Below, piece after piece: positions 61,888 through 64,000 of a DNA stretch of 64,000 bases. Source of the DNA: Thunnus maccoyii (lineage: Eukaryota > Chordata > Actinopteri > Scombriformes > Scombridae); contig NC_056535.1 of assembly GCF_910596095.1 (NCBI RefSeq), forward strand, positions 8,845,501 through 8,909,500, written 5' to 3'. The translations under genes and the position numbers were made by a program. Below the pieces are notes generated by a model that was given only the letters and a program-made list of their open reading frames with translations, did no database searches and was not told the origin of the DNA. Numbering within the stretch: the first letter of the stretch is position 1; every line of letters begins with the position of its first letter.

Positions 61888-63000
61888 GGTGAATGCAGCA
61901 GAACCAGAGATATTGTCTTTTTTTCCTCTTCCTTGTCAAAACTATAGACGCAAATATGGACGCAGCCACTGTGACATTATAGCTTTCTGAAGAGCGGTTT
62001 TAAAGCTCAAAGTGGCTCCAGCATTCACCATCTTGGCAGTGCCTGACTCCGCCTAACTCCTGGCTAATCCAAAATGGGCAAAGAGGTGGAGCTGAGGCGG
62101 GTTGCAACAACCAAGTTACAAGACTGGATTACATCTCCAGAGAACAAGTGTACTCTGACTTTTGGTAGTGATCCAATGTTTGTAGCAATTTTGGTCCCAT
62201 AGTAAGCAATGGAAAAACACGTGTCAGAGCTGTTTTTTATGAAATATCTTGAAAATAACCATGCTAAAGACATCAAACCTAGGTCACAGGTTTCATATGC
62301 TATAACCTTTCAAGGCAATGTTCAATTTCAAGGGCTGCTGAGCACTCCTGCAAGATTGTGTGCCAGTTGTAGGCGACACCTATGTTTTAAAATGCTTTTT
62401 CTTTAAAGCAATATGAACATAAACTAAAGTCAGCTTCCATGTGCATGCAGGAGAAAGTCTGTAGCATTTCAGGCAATTTCTCCACCTGTGGCCTTGAGCA
62501 GGCTACAAAAGTCTTTTTTTTTACAAAGGAGTTGGTAGATGTCCATCAAACTAATGCCTATCAATACCCCAGCAATTGGTCGTTGGAAAGCTTTAATTTG
62601 GAGCTAATGGAAAAGTTACTGTTGAGATGTCGAAGGGATTTTTACAGACAATGATCTCACTAGGTGGCAGTTTCAGGGGGAAAAGTTTTGTCATTTATTA
62701 GAATAGTACTCCACCAAGTTAGCATTTTGCACATATGACACTCTCAATGGACAGTTTTTTTAAAAAGATGCAAAATCGAATGCAGCAGAACCAGAGATAA
62801 ATTCTGTGGTAATGTATCACAGAATCTGTAGTACTATATCATAGATTTATCACACAGTACATCTATGTTTCAAAATGCTAAAACTCTTTAAGGCAATATG
62901 AATATAAACCAAAGTCAGTTTACATGTACACACAGAGGCAAATCTGTAGCATTTCAGGCAATTTCGCCACCTGCGGCCTTGAGTAGGCCACAGAAGTCTG
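61636..63000. repeat. Tandem duplication, two diverged units
   Basis: Unit 1 (about 61636-62512) and unit 2 (about 62515-63000) share a left part (ACAAAGGAGTTGGTA, TCAATACC, CAGCAATTGGT, AAAGCTTTAATTTGGAGCT, GAATGCAGCAGAACCAGAGA). They also share a right part (CTATGTTT, AGCATTTCAGGCAATTTC, GGCCTTGAG). Unit 2 is about 390 bp shorter, so it has an internal deletion or unit 1 an insertion. A T-rich run precedes each. Confidence 0.75.
61864..61887. repeat. A homopolymer
   Basis: About 24 A following a run of T, inside the first duplication unit. Confidence 0.95.
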
Positions 63001-63171
63001 GTAACCTCACTTCTTTCTAACTACACAACCCCAGATTTTCTTCATTTTCAAGTCTTCAGACCCAACCAACTTTTATTAATTTATTAGGCTTCTCTGGAGC
63101 CAAAAGGCAAAAGGCTTTACACAACTTTTTTCACATATGCAGTAGTATTCCTAAATCGGTGGAGTTTCCCT

Positions 63172-63557
63172 TTAAAGGACCAGTGTGTAAAATTTAGTGG
63201 CATCTAGCGGAATGGAACGGAATGTAATAAAATATTCATAAGTGTGTTTTAATTAGTGTGTAATCGAATGAAAATACGAATCGTTGTGTTTTCGTTACCT
63301 TAGAATGAGCCCTTTTTATCTACATAGGGAGTGGGCTGTCTTCCATGGAGGCCGCCATGTTGCACCGTCCAGAAGTAGCCCAGAATGGAAAAACCAAACA
63401 CCGGCTCAAGAGAGGGCCTTTTGGGTTTTTCGCGAGTTTCACGGCCACCATAGGTTCTCCTACATGCTTGGAAGGGGAGGAGGAAGGGGTATTCATTTGG
63501 TTGCAAGCTGCAACCTCACCACTAGATGCCACTCAATCTTACACACTGGTCCTTTAA
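63172..63557. mobile_element. TTAA-flanked MITE, copy 2
   Basis: Begins TTAA then AGGACCAGTGTGTAAAATTT and ends ATCTTACACACTGGTCCT then TTAA, the same family as 60777-61123. Shared internal blocks include CGCCATGTTGCA, GAGAGGGCCTTT and GGCCACCATAGGTTCTCCTAC. Confidence 0.88.
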
Positions 63558-63820
63558 GCATATTTTAAAGAGAGAGACAGTGACAGACAGAGAGTCTGAA
63601 TAAAAAACATAATTTTCTCCATCTCGCTGCCTTGTTTGTGAGGATAGAAAGCACACCAATATGTGTTTCTTCTACTTTTCAGATCGTGACAACATTGGAC
63701 CCATCTATCTGAAATGCTTGCCAAGAGATTAATGGAATCTGTGTCACATGATCACTACACCTCCTCAACTTCTGCAGGACAGCATGCAGCGCCAGTGTGA
63801 GTGACAGTGAGTGTGAGCCA

Positions 63821-64000
63821 ATGAACTTCACACCAAACCCGACTCTTGTCCCAGACAGGGACAGCCTCCCACTCAAAAAGAGGGACCAAAGACAGAGCAC
63901 ACCACAGCAGCAGCAGCAGCAGTGTGATGCTGCAACATTCAAGGTGCCCTACCCTTACAAGAGCCACAGTGAGTTTAAGATAAAACACACCAGCCCGTTC
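63821..64000 (+). CDS. Possible N-terminal coding exon of an unidentified gene, cut by the window end
   Basis: A frame opens with ATG at 63821 (MNFTPNPTLVPDRDS) and stays open for 60 codons to the window edge. It has a six-residue glutamine run from CAG repeats and then TFKVPYPYKSH. A good acceptor (TTCTACTTTTCAG) lies at 63681, so the exon would start at 63682. GTGAGT at 63972-63977 could instead end the exon after KSH. Upstream in the same exon is a short ORF, MLAKRLMESVSH, of 28 codons whose end overlaps another GTGAGT at 63796. I do not recognise the protein. Composition is plausible for a disordered N-terminus of a regulator, but this may be non-coding. Confidence 0.35.
   Translation, partial: MNFTPNPTLVPDRDSLPLKKRDQRQSTPQQQQQQCDAATFKVPYPYKSHSEFKIKHTSPF

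Overview
This is vertebrate nuclear DNA, almost certainly from a ray-finned, probably percomorph, fish. Genes are split into short exons with GT-AG introns. The gene order cdh4, taf4, lsm14b, cdh26-like matches neighbours on human 20q13.33, and the introns are full of fish-type CR1/L2-like LINE fragments, hAT-type MITEs and microsatellites. The species cannot be named from sequence alone.

Layout. (1) 1-6526: the 5' half of a class I (gamma/epsilon-like) endogenous retrovirus on the minus strand: LTR, tRNA-Pro primer site, a long structured leader, intact gag, a UGA stop, then protease and reverse transcriptase open in the same frame to the window edge. It lies antisense inside an intron of cdh4. 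(2) 7647-10345: the last two coding exons and 3' UTR of cdh4 (R-cadherin), plus strand. (3) 10346-19290: gene-free DNA with a LINE fragment and dispersed repeats. (4) 19290-32628: taf4 (TFIID subunit), minus strand, with 15 clear downstream exons and a problematic 5' end. Its introns hold a LINE that itself carries a hAT MITE, and a second hAT MITE. (5) 34031-36630: complete lsm14b (eight exons, 371 codons), plus strand, head-to-head with taf4. (6) 36806-43144: complete cdh26-like cadherin (17 exons, 825 codons), minus strand, tail-to-tail with lsm14b. (7) 43653-54950: a dysbindin-domain gene, best dbndd2 (four coding exons, 199 codons, 10-kb first intron), minus strand. (8) 55000-64000: repeat-rich DNA with two copies of a TTAA-flanked MITE, a tandem duplication, and at the right edge a possible first coding exon of an unidentified plus-strand gene.

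The exon sums of lsm14b (1116 nt), cdh26-like (2478 nt) and dbndd2 (600 nt) are each divisible by three and every junction keeps frame, so those models are firm. The host genes do unrelated jobs (adhesion, transcription initiation, mRNP control, dysbindin-like signalling); their proximity is conserved synteny, not an operon.

Most interesting: the retroviral leader carries a four-copy 44-bp repeat in which every copy has a consensus-like 5' splice site, next to five small hairpins that share a loop sequence but have different, self-complementary stems. Also notable: an in-frame TAA in the 5' part of taf4, a telomere-like insert inside a LINE, and several strong inverted repeats.
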